From NCBI RefSeq assembly GCF_014356525.2, contig NC_052504.1:66125114-66189113 (forward strand): a stretch of 64,000 bases of DNA, in the 5' to 3' direction. The notes beneath the pieces were generated by a model. It was not told the DNA's origin, did not search any database, and worked only from the letters and a program-made list of their open reading frames with translations. Position 1 is the first letter of the stretch. Every line of letters begins with the position of its first letter. A program made the translations under genes and the position numbers. The DNA is from Nilaparvata lugens. Taxonomy: Eukaryota; Arthropoda; Insecta; Hemiptera; Delphacidae. Of this stretch, positions 43,529 to 54,370 are shown one piece after another.

Positions 43529-44806
43529 TCAATGATGATGGCTAATGGTGAGGAATGCATCCACTGAAAAATCTTGAATCTTAGAAACATGGTTAGCAAC
43601 AAACGTCTGCCACCTAGATGGAGAAGCACCAATCCAGTGTAGGACTATAATGGAGTCGGAAAAAGCCAACACTTGATTGATCTCACAACGCTCTCGAATA
43701 ATGGAAATGGTTGAGTTAAGGAGGTCACACAAAAGTACTGCTGCACATAGTTCCAGACGAGGGATGCTGACAGTCTGAGATGGCGCCACCTTTGATTTAC
43801 CACATAGCAATGAAATTTGATGAGGACACTCACCATTTTGAGTTCTCAAATAGATGAAAGCTCCATACCCTACCTCTGAGGCATCACAGAAACCAATTAG
43901 GGTGATTACAGAATCAGGAGACAATCCAACATATCTAGGGATCGACAATTCAGATAGAAGCGCAAATTCTTTCTGACAATTTTCCCACAAGATCCGAATT
44001 TCAATAGGAGCCACATCGTCCCATTCCAACTTCAAACTCCATAATCGCTTAATTAGGCATTTCAAAAAAAATATTACAGGAGCCAGGAGACCAAGAAGAT
44101 TGAATATTCTCACTACCATTGAAAGTATATTACGTTTAGTAGCCTCTTTCTGCTCTTGATGTACAATAAACCGAAAAATATCAGCACTAGGTTTCCACTC
44201 AAGACCCAAAACAGCCAATGAGTTACCAGTTTCAAAGTCTTTTCTCAATGAGGATTTTTCATCATCAGAAAATTGAGTCAATAATTCGGGTGAATTTGAC
44301 ATCCATTTAGTCAATTTAAAACTATTCTCTCCAAATAATTCTTTGGACTGACTATAAAGCTGACTAGCTTCTTGTAATGATGGAACAGAAGTAACTAAGT
44401 CATCCATGTACATATGAACCGGGAGATGCTTTTGTGCTACTGGAAAATTCCTACCTTCCTCCTGTACCAACTGACGAACAGTTCGAAGTGCCAAATAAGG
44501 CGAAGAGGTAATGCCAAACACTACACAATTCAATTCATAGATTTCAATTGGGTCAACTGGCGAAAATCTCCATAATATTCTTTGATATTTCCGACAAATT
44601 TCTTCAACCATTATCATTCGATACATTTTTGAAATATCTGCCACCAAAGTGTAGAAAAATAATCTGAAATTCACCAGTAATATGAAAATATCAGTCTGCA
44701 ATTTCGGACCAACATGCAGGATATCATTGAGTGAAGAATCACTACTGGTTTTTGCGCTAGCATCGAAAACTATTCTCACAGGAGTGCTAGAGCTACGAGA
44801 TTTCAC
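43529..44806 (-). CDS. BEL/Pao reverse transcriptase and RNase H
   Basis: A 425-codon frame. It starts with STPVRIVFDASAKTSS, the Pao RT entry, then LVADISKMYRMI, the region around VVFGITSSPYLA, and the catalytic box HMYMDDLVTSV near residue 155. LNLLGLLAPV-like connection sequence and an RNase H region follow (GFCDASEVGYGAF, SIPRLELCAAV, FSDSIIVLHWI). RNase H continues past the stop in another frame at 43430-43520 (NPADCLSRGL). Family: Pao RT with the fused RNase H. It is cut off from its upstream part by a one-base frame change at about 44810-44830. Confidence 0.9.
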   Translation of the reverse strand: MKSRSSSTPVRIVFDASAKTSSDSSLNDILHVGPKLQTDIFILLVNFRLFFYTLVADISKMYRMIMVEEICRKYQRILWRFSPVDPIEIYELNCVVFGITSSPYLALRTVRQLVQEEGRNFPVAQKHLPVHMYMDDLVTSVPSLQEASQLYSQSKELFGENSFKLTKWMSNSPELLTQFSDDEKSSLRKDFETGNSLAVLGLEWKPSADIFRFIVHQEQKEATKRNILSMVVRIFNLLGLLAPVIFFLKCLIKRLWSLKLEWDDVAPIEIRILWENCQKEFALLSELSIPRYVGLSPDSVITLIGFCDASEVGYGAFIYLRTQNGECPHQISLLCGKSKVAPSQTVSIPRLELCAAVLLCDLLNSTISIIRERCEINQVLAFSDSIIVLHWIGASPSRWQTFVANHVSKIQDFSVDAFLTISHHH

Positions 44807-45660
44807 TATAGCATGATGAGGTGTATATAGTAACCTTGTCTATCATTCTGATTTTTTATCAATGACATGTGGCCTTGACGCAAATAATCGAGCATAATTC
44901 CATTATATGAAATTCGGGCATCTTCTGAACAAGCTAGACGTTTTTCCAAATTCAACAATCTCTTTTTTGCCATGAAAAACAAGTCACCAAGACAATCTGG
45001 TGAATTTACAAATGGTAAGGCAACAACAAAACGACCAGAGTCCAAACGGCAAACTGAGGATTTAAACTGGTCTTCACAATAAATTTCTTTTAGAGTGGGC
45101 AAACTCCCCAATTTGGGACACTCCTCAAGTTCCCAGAACCGACTGATCAAACTATCCAACGGTGCAGAAGCTAGTAGACAATTATTGTCTTCAGAATTAG
45201 AATCAGAAATTTTTGAAAGTGGGGCTCGACCCATCAGAATTGCTCCCAAGACGCTATGTACAATTTTAACTGAACCTACTCCTTCTTCGAATTGACTAGG
45301 TCTCAACAAAATAGGTATTATTTCAGCTCCCAGTATGCCATCAACATTAGCAGGTATGTGGAATTTATCATCAGCCAGTTTCAATTTTTTCAAGTGAGAT
45401 AATTGAGAAATATCCACTTTATTTGAAGACAATTTATCGATAATACGATCAACAACTAGTGACTGAACTGAGAACGACTTGTTTTGTTCAGTCCTTGATG
45501 AAAACTTAAATGCTGTTTGACCACGCACAACAGTTGTACCACCCCCAAAGCCAGTAACTGAAGCTTGCAAACGACTAACAGGCAAACCCAAACGACGACA
45601 AACTCAAGTTGTTATAAAATGATGCTGACTTCCAGTGTCAAGAGAAATGCAAATTACACT
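44806..45660 (-). pseudogene. BEL/Pao aspartic protease (A17-type) and RT N-terminus
   Basis: LDTGSQHHFIT, with the active-site DTG, lies at about 45620-45650 and is separated by a TGA at about 45605 from the long frame 44806-45591. That frame has the protease body and linker (HIPANVDGILGAEIIP, HSVLGAILMGR) and the SRFWELEE block that always precedes Pao RT. It ends where RT continues in another frame. Confidence 0.85.
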
Positions 45661-45803
45661 GCTTACCTCTATGAACGACAGTGACTACAGCAGTGGACAA
45701 TAAAACAGTAGATCCCTTGGGTTGATTATTACCACTCATCATGCTGGAACAACAGCTAAGGATCGGTTCTTCAGTATTTCCAGTTGTATCACTTGCTTCA
45801 GAT

Positions 45804-46075
45804 TTATTTTTTTCTAAAATCAAAATGTAAAAGTGAGTTGTGTGGTTTATTACATTGATTGTAATTCAATGAGCTACGACAATCACTCACAGCGTGATTT
45901 TTCAACAAACATCTAAAACAATAGGATTTAGCCTTCACAAAACTGAATCGCTCCCACGGCGATAATTTCAGGAACGATCGACAATCAGTCAACTTATGCG
46001 ATCCTGAATTGCATTTCAAACAACGGTCATTTGATTTTTTATTTTTATCAAATGAATGAACTGTAAAAGTCTTAG
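45804..46075 (-). pseudogene. BEL/Pao gag remnant with two zinc knuckles
   Basis: CLKCNSGSHKLTDC and CFRCLLKNHAVSDC are two CCHC knuckles 23 residues apart, as in Pao Gag. The upstream part is replaced by the MITE at 46078. A frame change near 45810-45823 separates it from the protease. Confidence 0.8.
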
Positions 46076-46077
46076 AA

Positions 46078-46345
46078 TTGGACGAATTTTTCGTAGGGTC
46101 CCAATTGACAGAATCCCAAACGACTGAAACGCTGTATTTTTTCAAACGGCCGAAAACTACTTTTTTCCCAATTGGCAGAACGCTTTCTGTCATTTGCGAC
46201 AAACTAGAGAAACTTTCTGTCGTTTGGGAAACCTATCACTTTCGGCCATTAGGGACTCTCAACACTTTCGGCTCAATGCAACAAACAACGTTTTCTGTCA
46301 ATTGGGAAAATTCGTAAAGTTTTCTATTATTTGGGATTCGGCTGG
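46078..46345. mobile_element. MITE inserted in BEL/Pao gag
   Basis: The end sequences GACGAATTTTTCGTAGGG / CCCAATTGACAGAA and TTCTGTCAATTGGGAAAATT are inverted. Inside, CGTTTGGGA/TCCCAAACG and CTTTCGGCC/CGGCCGAAA blocks recur in both orientations. About 260 bp, no coding capacity of its own. Confidence 0.6.
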
Positions 46346-46910
46346 ATGAGAACGTTCCAGTTTCAATATTTCATTAATTCGATCGAATGAGAAAAAATAG
46401 AATACTTCTAAATCTGCAACTTGATATACAAACTTGTAGTGCGTGTTGCCTATCTCTAAATGAATAGGCGAACTTGTTTTTGAGACCTCAACTCCTCCGT
46501 GGTTTCTCGACCAATTTTGTTAGTTCAAGTCTCATTATGAAAGAACTCATCGATTCTTACATTTTGAAAAACATCATCGTGGACAAGATGAATGAACGAG
46601 GAAAGTTTCAATTTGTGACTGCTATGATAGAGGATATGATAAAGAGGAAGATTAGGTTAGATTTCTTTATTTATGTATGTTACAATATTTACTGGCTTAT
46701 ACACTAATTTACAATGACGATAATGCTAGTTATTCAACGAACTCCACAAAGTATAAATAATTAATCAATGAGAATAAATAGAAATGCAATTAGAATGACG
46801 ATAATATAATAATTTGATGTAACTTCATAAATCGGCGGTGTTTCAACAAATAATTGTCGATTCTTTTAGAAGGATATAAAATATCTTTCCCATTAACACA
46901 CGACCGGGAA
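46346..46910. other. No recognisable gene
   Basis: A 77-codon plus-strand frame at 46474-46707 has no recognisable domain. The remainder is AT-rich. Confidence 0.4.
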
Positions 46911-47085
46911 GAGAGAGAGAGTGAGAAGAAGAAGAAGAAGGCGAAGAAGAAAGAGGAGGAACAGGAGAAGATTAAGAAGACGAAGGAGAAGAAGAAAGAC
47001 AAAAAGAAAATATGAAAGGAGAAAAAGAAAGACAAAAATAAAAAATGAAATAATAAGAAGAAGAAGAAGAAGAAGAAAAACTTTT
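46911..47085 (+). repeat. Purine-rich (AAG/AGG)n tract
   Basis: About 170 bp of nearly pure A/G, including GAGAGAGAGTGAG and (AAG)n runs, interrupted by short A/T. Any reading frame across it gives low-complexity Arg/Lys or Ser/Phe runs and is not a gene. Confidence 0.9.
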
Positions 47086-47399
47086 TATAATTTCCAAACA
47101 GTACGTTAATTTTTTTAAATATTTAATTGTTAAACAGTTATTTGAAAACATGACCGGCTGCTTTGACTTTCTCGGTTACTGAGCAATCTGGCAGCACTGT
47201 AACCCTTAAGAACAGTCTAACCCTTGAGAACGTGCAGTCTAAGGCATGCACGGACTATAGATCCTTCCAAAGTAATGCATTAATGGAGTTCGTATGTTGT
47301 GGTTTATTAATTATTGTGACTAGTGTCCAATTTTGATTGATATTTTGAACTGTACTTATAGTCCGGGCGCAAATGTCATGAAAATTGAATCATGAAAAT

Positions 47400-48010
47400 G
47401 TCATGATTTCTCATTCCCTCACCAACTCTTTCCCATACCAATTTCATTTTTCTTCCACATCCATCTTCCTCTTCACCTGTCACCTCCGCCCTTGATCTTC
47501 GTCAATCCGCCTCTACTTCCTCTCAACCTTCTTTCTTCTCTCTTTTTCTCTATTCATTTTTCGTTTTAATTCTTTGTCATCCCTCACCTTTGTACGTATA
47601 TCCGACTATCCATGCATGTATCTTATTTCTCTCCTTTTATCTAAATATATATTCTTTCCAGCACACTTCTTCCTTTATTCTCCCAGTTCCTTCACTCTTT
47701 CCTTCATTAACTCTTTTTACTCTTCTCTCAATTATTCTCCTTCGTTCCCCACTTTTCACCCTGAACCCTTTTCTCAACCCGAGACTCGAAAGCACCCGAA
47801 ATTGCAAACCTTCTGAAGGTATTCTACATCTTCCACCACTGGTCATAAAAAGTGCTCACCGAAATCCCTCTGTGTATTACATCATAATCCCACCCTTTAC
47901 TAAACTCTTTCGTCTCTTCCTTTCAATACCTTCCTTCCTCATATTTCGTCCCTCCTTTTGATTTCCACTTCATTCTTCCACTCACACCTCCCTTTTCTAC
48001 ACTGGCAGCT
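47400..48010 (+). other. Pyrimidine-rich tract of about 600 bp
   Basis: Strongly C/T-biased on the plus strand (TCTTCC, CTCTTTCC, TTCCTTCC words) but not a simple repeat. The open frames here (for example 47590-47961) follow from the lack of purine stop codons; they are Ser/Leu/Pro/Phe-rich and show no domain. Confidence 0.65.
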
Positions 48011-48464
48011 AATTTTACATTTCAGTTTCTAACTTGGCAACAAGGTTGAAGATTTATTGCTGCTATACTAAAATTCAATTTCTGTCAGCATTCCTCATAA
48101 ATATCATAATTGAAGTCTCATTCAATTAATTCTGTCAGTTTTGCGTGGATCCCGCTACAGTTCTGTCCCAATATCAATCAGCGTTATTGTACTTTGTACG
48201 CATATTTTAATTTTTCAAAATGGCAAGGAAAGTTGTGTGAGTGTGAGTACTTTCAAGTGGTCAGGTGTGGAGCTATATTATTTGATAGTCGTTAAGTGCC
48301 TGTTTCTTTGTGATTTGTAGAATTAGTATGACTGTACATCGGATTTCTAAGTTTGTGCCTACATATTGTATTCAAGCTATGGAAGCTATTAGAATCATAC
48401 TTATTCGAATTAAATACTTGATTCATACTTATTCAATAAAAATAGGTACAGCTAAGGATCTAAG
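48011..48464. other. No recognisable gene
   Basis: AT-rich. A short GGAAAGTTGTGTGAGTGTGA stretch near 48228 is a scrap related to repeat B. Confidence 0.4.
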
Positions 48465-48835
48465 AGTTGGAGGTGATGCAATGGGATAAATATAAATACC
48501 TGGGCAACGTGATATCATCAGAGAGCAATTCCAAAAGAGAAATCACGAGTAGAATTGGACAGGCCAGGCAGGCAACACAAACATTGAATTACATATTTTG
48601 GTCCAAAAATATTACAAAACTTACACCAATATTAGAATTTATCATTCCATTGTACAGAGTATATTGCTCTAAGACTCTGAAACTTGGGAATCAACAAAAC
48701 GAGACTCTCAAAGAATAAATGCTGTGGAAATGGATTTCTTGCGCCGAAGTTGTTGTGTTTCAAGGATGAATCGAGTGAGGAATACAGAGATAAGGAGATA
48801 AGAAGGAGAGGTAGACCGCCTGAAATGTGAAACAA
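48465..48835 (+). pseudogene. Endonuclease/RT retrotransposon C-terminal fragment
   Basis: The plus strand encodes KYKYLGNVISSESNSKREI, RIGQARQATQTLNYIFWSKN and, in a shifted frame, VEMDFLRRSCCVSRMNRVRN. These are the conserved 'YLG..I...G....EI..RI..A' and 'L R....R' parts that follow the polymerase domain in RTE/L2-like non-LTR elements common in insects. Frameshifted near 48680-48720 and truncated on both sides. Confidence 0.75.
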
Positions 48836-48954
48836 ACAGGTGTATACTTGTATGATGAATAGAAATCCGGTCCAGGGAGGCTGGAATAATCTGAATAAAT
48901 AGCAGATGGGATGCGAAAAATGGCTGGAGCTGAAGAATAAACTCGTATATATGT

Positions 48955-51548
48955 ATATATAGAATAAATTTTATTTTTAGTATTGGAACACCCTGCAGTA
49001 TCCCGTCAAGGGGCCTCCTACATACGGGGCAAATAATGGTTTGCGGCAGAACACCCCTGTAGTTGACTGTGCGGCGAGGAACCAGCACACAGGTGCCACA
49101 CAGTTCAAAATGCCCACAAGGCTGCGTCATATAGGAGCGCTTGTGGACCGCGCAGACGACGCATATCAAGTCGCCTTCGCCTGCGACAGCATAATCTGTG
49201 TTAACTGCTACTCTAGCCAGGTACGCCATCTGCCTCTGGCTCAGTTGTTCGGCCTCGGCTTGCTGCAAACATATTTGACGGTAAAGCAAATGACATTTAA
49301 TTAGGTTAGCATAATTTCAATCAAACTCTAATAAGTGATAAAACATCTATTCACTGGACTCCATTTGTATTCTTTAAATGCAACATATATTATGATCGTA
49401 AAGAGATAGACTATGCCACAAATATTTTGTAATTGCATGATAGAATCAAAATTCAAATCTTGAAATATAATTTTTAATCTAATCACAAATATAATTTGGG
49501 CTTTCTATTTGAAAGTCAATTAACAAAACTGAAATGAAATAAAAACACATTAATCTTACTCGCAATCTTCACTAGAGTTCCGTTCGGTATTCTACAATCT
49601 ATACGCGAGTATTATATATCTGGTTGCTTATATTTTATTGTTACTAGAGAATAGTACACTCACGTCTGCGGCCATGGGTTGTTTATGAAATCAAGGTTTC
49701 CTCCTCCACCTCTCTCCCCAATTGCTCTACCTCCTCTTCCTCGTCCTTCACCACTCCTTGCACCACCTCTTCCTCTTCTTGGCTAGCAACAGATAAATAT
49801 ATTATTATAAAACGAAAATCCAAATTGAATGCAATTCAAACGTAGATCACCCCGAAGACTTCTGCAACTGCAAATATTGACAACAGGGTAAATAGTCGTC
49901 GGGGTGATTTACAGCATTTAATTTGGAATTCATTTAATAATAAATATCTCAGTAATTTTCATCTGTAGCAACAACATCTTGAATATTGATTGTATAAGTA
50001 TCTCGTGCTCTAGACAAGAGTATCATTCATTTTATAATGGAATATTATGTATTCATCAAAAGTAATACCGGTGATTTATGCAATGTAAATGCATAAACAG
50101 CAGCTATAATAGCAGCTAATGCATAATAACAGCAATTGATGACTATGATCGACATAATAGTTGGTACTAGTGACAGTAGTGACTGTGTTATTACAATTTA
50201 AAAAAAAAAAACTAAAAGATAACCTTATTTTGGACTATGTTACCTATTTATCAAAATTTGTGAGAGAAACACTTTTGGGCTGAGCCTGTTGTTTCTCTCA
50301 ATTTCAAAATAATTAGGCGACTGGAAAAATATTTTCGACATAATGTAATTGAATGATTCCACAATAAGCCATTATGGAAATGATTTGGGGCCATGACCAT
50401 TGTGGAAATATTAGTGCGAAGTATTTTCTGTTAACAAAGATTGATCACAGATATTATACTATAATTTTTTATATTATCACTTTATATAGTTTTTATTTGA
50501 ATTTACCTTCTGGAATTCATATTTTCAGAACTTCGATCATGAAATTGTGATCATGTGTATTAGTTGTTTAACCCTCAATAACAGTAATCTATGAACAAGA
50601 GAATAAATAAATGAACAATAATTATCATTGCCTTACTTGATTTTGAGGGACAACAGCAGGAAAGTTGTTGTTCTGATGAATCTGCAAATGTCAAAATATT
50701 CATTAAAATTTCTTCTTATTGGAATGCTAAGTACTAAATTACAATCAATCTTCTCAACTTGAGTTATATAAGATAAGCGTATTCTTCATTATATCATAAC
50801 ATCGTATTTTATATTCTAAAATAGCTGAGTACAAAGGTTTGCTGTGCAAGGGATATTCAAATGCCATAAACGACAAAAAAGCACAGAAGTGGCGGAAGTG
50901 GCAGAAGTGGAAAAAGTGGTTGCTGCAATCCGGCGTATAACTACCTATTCAGTTTAAGCAGAACATCGTCTTCATCCATCAAAACTGCGAATAAATAGTT
51001 TCCTCTACTTCGTTTGTGATAAAATTTTTCTAAACAAATTAAAAAAATGTTTAATGGTACCGTATTTAAATATTCAGATACTATTTGTACGTTTTGTACA
51101 AACCGAGCACTATCAATAGAAAAATGAACAATGTTATAATTTTAGTTTCTCTCCCGTACATGTGGAGAAGGGTTAGGGTAAGCAACATGAAATATCGTGA
51201 TCATTCAATCAACCGTAATGTACCTGTTCTGGTTGAGGCATAATGGGCTCTGCTGCCATTACTTCAGCCGGTTGGTCCGCCTGGGGCTGCTCCACCATGC
51301 AGCCGACCATTCAGTTCACTCGTTAGGTGAGATACTCGGCTGAGGAACTCGGCAACAGTATATTGTTGTTGCCTGAGATGAATAGTCGCCTCAAAAATTA
51401 CAGCATTCTGACGACGATATGCCCTTGATAGCGGCCGTACGTGCTGTACGCCACCCACCATGCGGCTATACTCAAGCCACTGTGACATCTCAATGTCTCT
51501 GAGATGATCTGGGAAACCATCAATCTTCATTGAATTCAACCTCATATC
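48955..51548 (-). pseudogene. RING-finger gene, several exons, frame not fully continuous
   Basis: Exon-like blocks on the minus strand. 51548-51224 has YRRQNAVIFEATIHLRQQQY and EFLSRVSHL, then an EQPQADQPAEV Gln/Glu-rich end in another frame, and ends at CAG before GTACAT. 50681-50637 is 15 codons (IHQNNNFPAVVPQNQ). 49782-49664 is RGG-rich (PRRGRGGARSGEGRGRGG). 49262 to about 48955 contains a RING finger: C-x2-C-x11-C-x-H-x3-C-x2-C...CPVC. RING domains recruit E2 enzymes for ubiquitin transfer. The exon 2 to 3 phase fits, but the first exon needs one frame change and the RING exon is out of phase with the RGG exon as I splice it. It is therefore either decayed or mis-assembled, or my junctions are wrong. 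Confidence 0.6.
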
Positions 51549-51681
51549 AGCTTCCTAACATATCCTAACTTTGAATTTGTCACATTGGAATGACAGGGGC
51601 AAGGTACATTGATTTTATTTATTTTTTTTTAATAATACTCTTTTTATACTTTATACAATACTTCACATGTACTTCACAAAA

Positions 51682-51793
51682 CTGTGCGGCGATGAACCAG
51701 CACACAGGTGCCGCACAGTACAAAATGCCCACAAGGCCCACAATGCCTGCGACGGCATCATCCGTGTTAACTGCTAGGTACGCTATCTGCCTA
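51682..51793 (-). pseudogene. Duplicated scrap of the RING exon
   Basis: Shares CAGCACACAGGTGCC, AAAATGCCCACAAGG and GTGTTAACTGCTA with the RING exon at 49066-49235, in the same orientation, but lacks an internal block of about 60 bp. It lies just upstream of the gene's first visible exon. Confidence 0.8.
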
Positions 51794-52474
51794 ATTTTTC
51801 TATTTAATAATTCTTCCCATTCTAATAAAAATAATTTTTTATCACATTCTCAATTGTATGTACTATTTCAGCTAACTTCGATGAATGAAATAACTACAAC
51901 AGTCAATAACTACAACCAATAGTTGTCAATGTAACTGTAAAATGAATTAATAGTGTGATTATAATAGTTTCTATTATTATGCTGTCACTACAGCAATAAT
52001 AGTATAATTTTGTTTACAAACTTGACGCAAGAACAGTAGTTCCTGAGAAACGGTAAGAAATAGAAAAACGCTAACTTTGTGGGCGTACTTGTGTACCGAA
52101 TTTCAACATTTTTGGTCGCAGTTTCCGAGAAATGATGATAAGTGATTGAGTGAATGAACGATTCATTTATCTCATGGCAAGGTAAGTTGGTTCCCTCTTT
52201 CACATGATTAGGCCAACACAATCTCATAATTTCTCTGTCCTCTACTACATGCACATCATTATTACTTCACCACATTATATTAACAAGCATTATTCAAAAC
52301 AATCAACTAACATGAAGAGCAATCAATGAATGTTTGACACCGGAATAGGCCTACTGAAAATTTCCAAATTAACTTAGTACTGGTTGTTAATTCATTGTAA
52401 TGGCCGAAAAAGAGAAAACAACATACATTGTACATTGACTACAATTTGACATTATACACATTTGCCATTAGGAC

Positions 52475-52699
52475 TTAATCAAAAACATCTCGAAATTCTT
52501 CTTCTATATTGTTCTCCTGAACATACAGCTTCACGACACCTACACTGTCAGCGATTTTTTCAGCAGGCAAAAGAGGCAGGGCCATGATCATATGGCCTGC
52601 CTTTGAGGCTTCTGCGTTTTGCTGCATAACTGCAGTCGTGTGAAGCTGTACCAGCTTTCGGTACACCGCCTGCGAACATTTACAGCAAATACAATACAA
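52475..52699 (-). pseudogene. MULE-type transposase-like fragment
   Basis: About 74 codons with CSQAVYRKLVQLHTTA, then MALPLLPAEKIADSV, a pattern I associate with the C-terminal half of MULE/FLYWCH transposase-like proteins (HF.QA..R......, then 'ALPLLP...I'). It stops after FRDVFD without a clear donor. It may be an upstream exon of the RING gene, because the 51.5-kb exon resembles the segment that normally follows, but the link is an inference. Confidence 0.45.
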
Positions 52700-53092
52700 T
52701 CCTTCATTTCCTATAGTCTTTAAGGTTTTTGCTAACAGGTTTTATATAATTTATAGTAGGCCTACTGATAATTATACACTATTGAGAAGGTTTTATACGA
52801 GAAAATTATTCAGTGTAAACGTTTCTGTGAAATATGTACGGTAGATAATTAGTTCTTTCAAAATTGTATTTACAATAGCCACAACATGAATCTATCATGA
52901 AATTAAATTTTTATCCAGTTTTATATTTCTGTAAATATTCAACTTGAAATGAGTGAAAAATAACTTGTCCTAGAATTTTCTTGACATTTGGCACTTTTAC
53001 TCAATGCACCTTAACTTATATAAATCAGAAATTGAGTTAATGGAAGACTTTCCTCAAACCACAATTATGACTTATGTACCACATGTTGACTT
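52700..53092. other. No recognisable gene
   Basis: AT-rich DNA up to the edge of the DQ-family block at 53093. Confidence 0.4.
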
Positions 53093-54366
53093 ATGTCAGA
53101 GCCGCTACATCATTAAGACATATCAAAAAAGTTTAATTAAAATTAAAAATTTTTGAAAGTTTGAAAAAAATTTGTGCTCTCAAAAATATTAATCACTTAT
53201 TCAAGTTCTTCTACTTCTGAGTGTCTTCTGAATCAGCGACAAGATCAAGGTAGAACTGATGATGAATCTTTGGAATGTAATCAAGTAGTTTCATGATGTC
53301 ATCAATTTTTTTCTTCTGAATTTTCCTTACTCCATTATACTTTGTTTCCAGAGCCATTTTTGATGTGTTTCCTTTTTTCTTGTGCAAATTTCTTCGAATT
53401 CTTGATTCACTCGTGACTTTACTTTAATAATCCAAGGATTAGTCACTTCAAATTTGAAACATATTATGTTTGAAAACTTGAATTCCAAGCCACTGATGCA
53501 CTACTTTTTTTTACTTGAATTCAGTATTCAAGATTTGAGCTGTGCCAGATCAAAAAATTCATCTTGCATCATTTCACTCACAATAAATTTCTTATTTCAT
53601 CCACATTTCAAGATTAAATCTGTCCATCCTGCTGGGTCATATACATGGGGGTGGTTTCTTTGAAATTTTTCGATTTTTGCAAAATCCCTATCTGACGGTA
53701 AAAACGTGTGTCCCAATATCAAAAACCAGTGTTCGATCTCTTCAAACTGTTTGGTTTGGATCAGATATGAACATAGTGCCATAATATTCCAATTTTTATT
53801 CTGTCCGCCACAGTTGTCAGTGAACAGAACAAAGTTTCTTGGCATTTATTGCATTTACTTTCAAATATTTCAAAATGCAGCTTCCTACTTCATCACTTCT
53901 TCCTGCTATTTTTTCGTTCCAGAGAAACATGAATCCTAAATCTTTACCACAATCATGTTCCCCACTTGTATGTCCATAATTTACGTAAATAGACGAAAGC
54001 TGAGGAGCATGCGAGCTTGGGTCTAAGCTTGAGCTAAGGTCTGCTGCAAATCTACAGAGATAACGTGGACTGAAGGATCTTTTTTCGCCAATTCACTATA
54101 GTCAGACAGAATCTTCCTTGTTGCTTCAGCCTGTCGAAGATGCAGCTCTTTTTCTCTTTTGGAAGAATGTATTTCCTCTTGTGTACCGTTTTCGATTTTC
54201 ACTTTTAGAGAATCACAAGTCCTACATGTGTCTGAGGCAGGAAACTTGAAGCCAATATTATACTTCTCATTGAATATTCGTCTGTATTTGTCTTCCAAAA
54301 CTGTTTGAAGATTGTTCTCTGCCGCAAACTCTAAATACTTCTCATACAATATTTTAAAAAAATAAA
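53093..54366 (-). pseudogene. DQ-family element, 3' half (copy A)
   Basis: On the minus strand: YLEFAAENNLQTVLEDKYRR and FPASDTCRTCDSLK at 54180-54330, VHVISVDLQQTLAQA at about 54025-54075, then FVLFTDNCGGQNKNWN, IEHWFLILGHTFLPSDRDF and AKIEKFQRNHPHVYDPAGWT at 53610-53840. The three acidic motifs (VDLQQ, TDNCGGQN, DRDFAKIE) have the spacing expected of an RNase-H-fold DDE-type nuclease. A TGA at 53597-53599 ends the frame where the second copy has CGA. The 5' half is absent and replaced by repeat B. Confidence 0.7.
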
Positions 54367-54370
54367 GGTA

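Larger units (their letters stand above)
43340..46202 (-). mobile_element. BEL/Pao LTR retrotransposon, truncated and decayed
   Basis: Order on the minus strand: two zinc knuckles, aspartic protease, Pao-type RT, RNase H end. No LTRs, N-terminal gag or integrase are visible. Similarity to pol ends at about 43340. The frame is disturbed at least twice and the gag side is interrupted by a MITE. Confidence 0.88.

Noticed and set aside
46921..47109. Open frame of Arg/Lys runs
   Set aside because: It is a translation of the (AAG)n purine tract; both strands are open only because of low complexity.
47574..47961. Overlapping frames of 80-123 codons
   Set aside because: They result from the pyrimidine-rich composition, which lacks purine-rich stop codons; no domain and no splice or start context.
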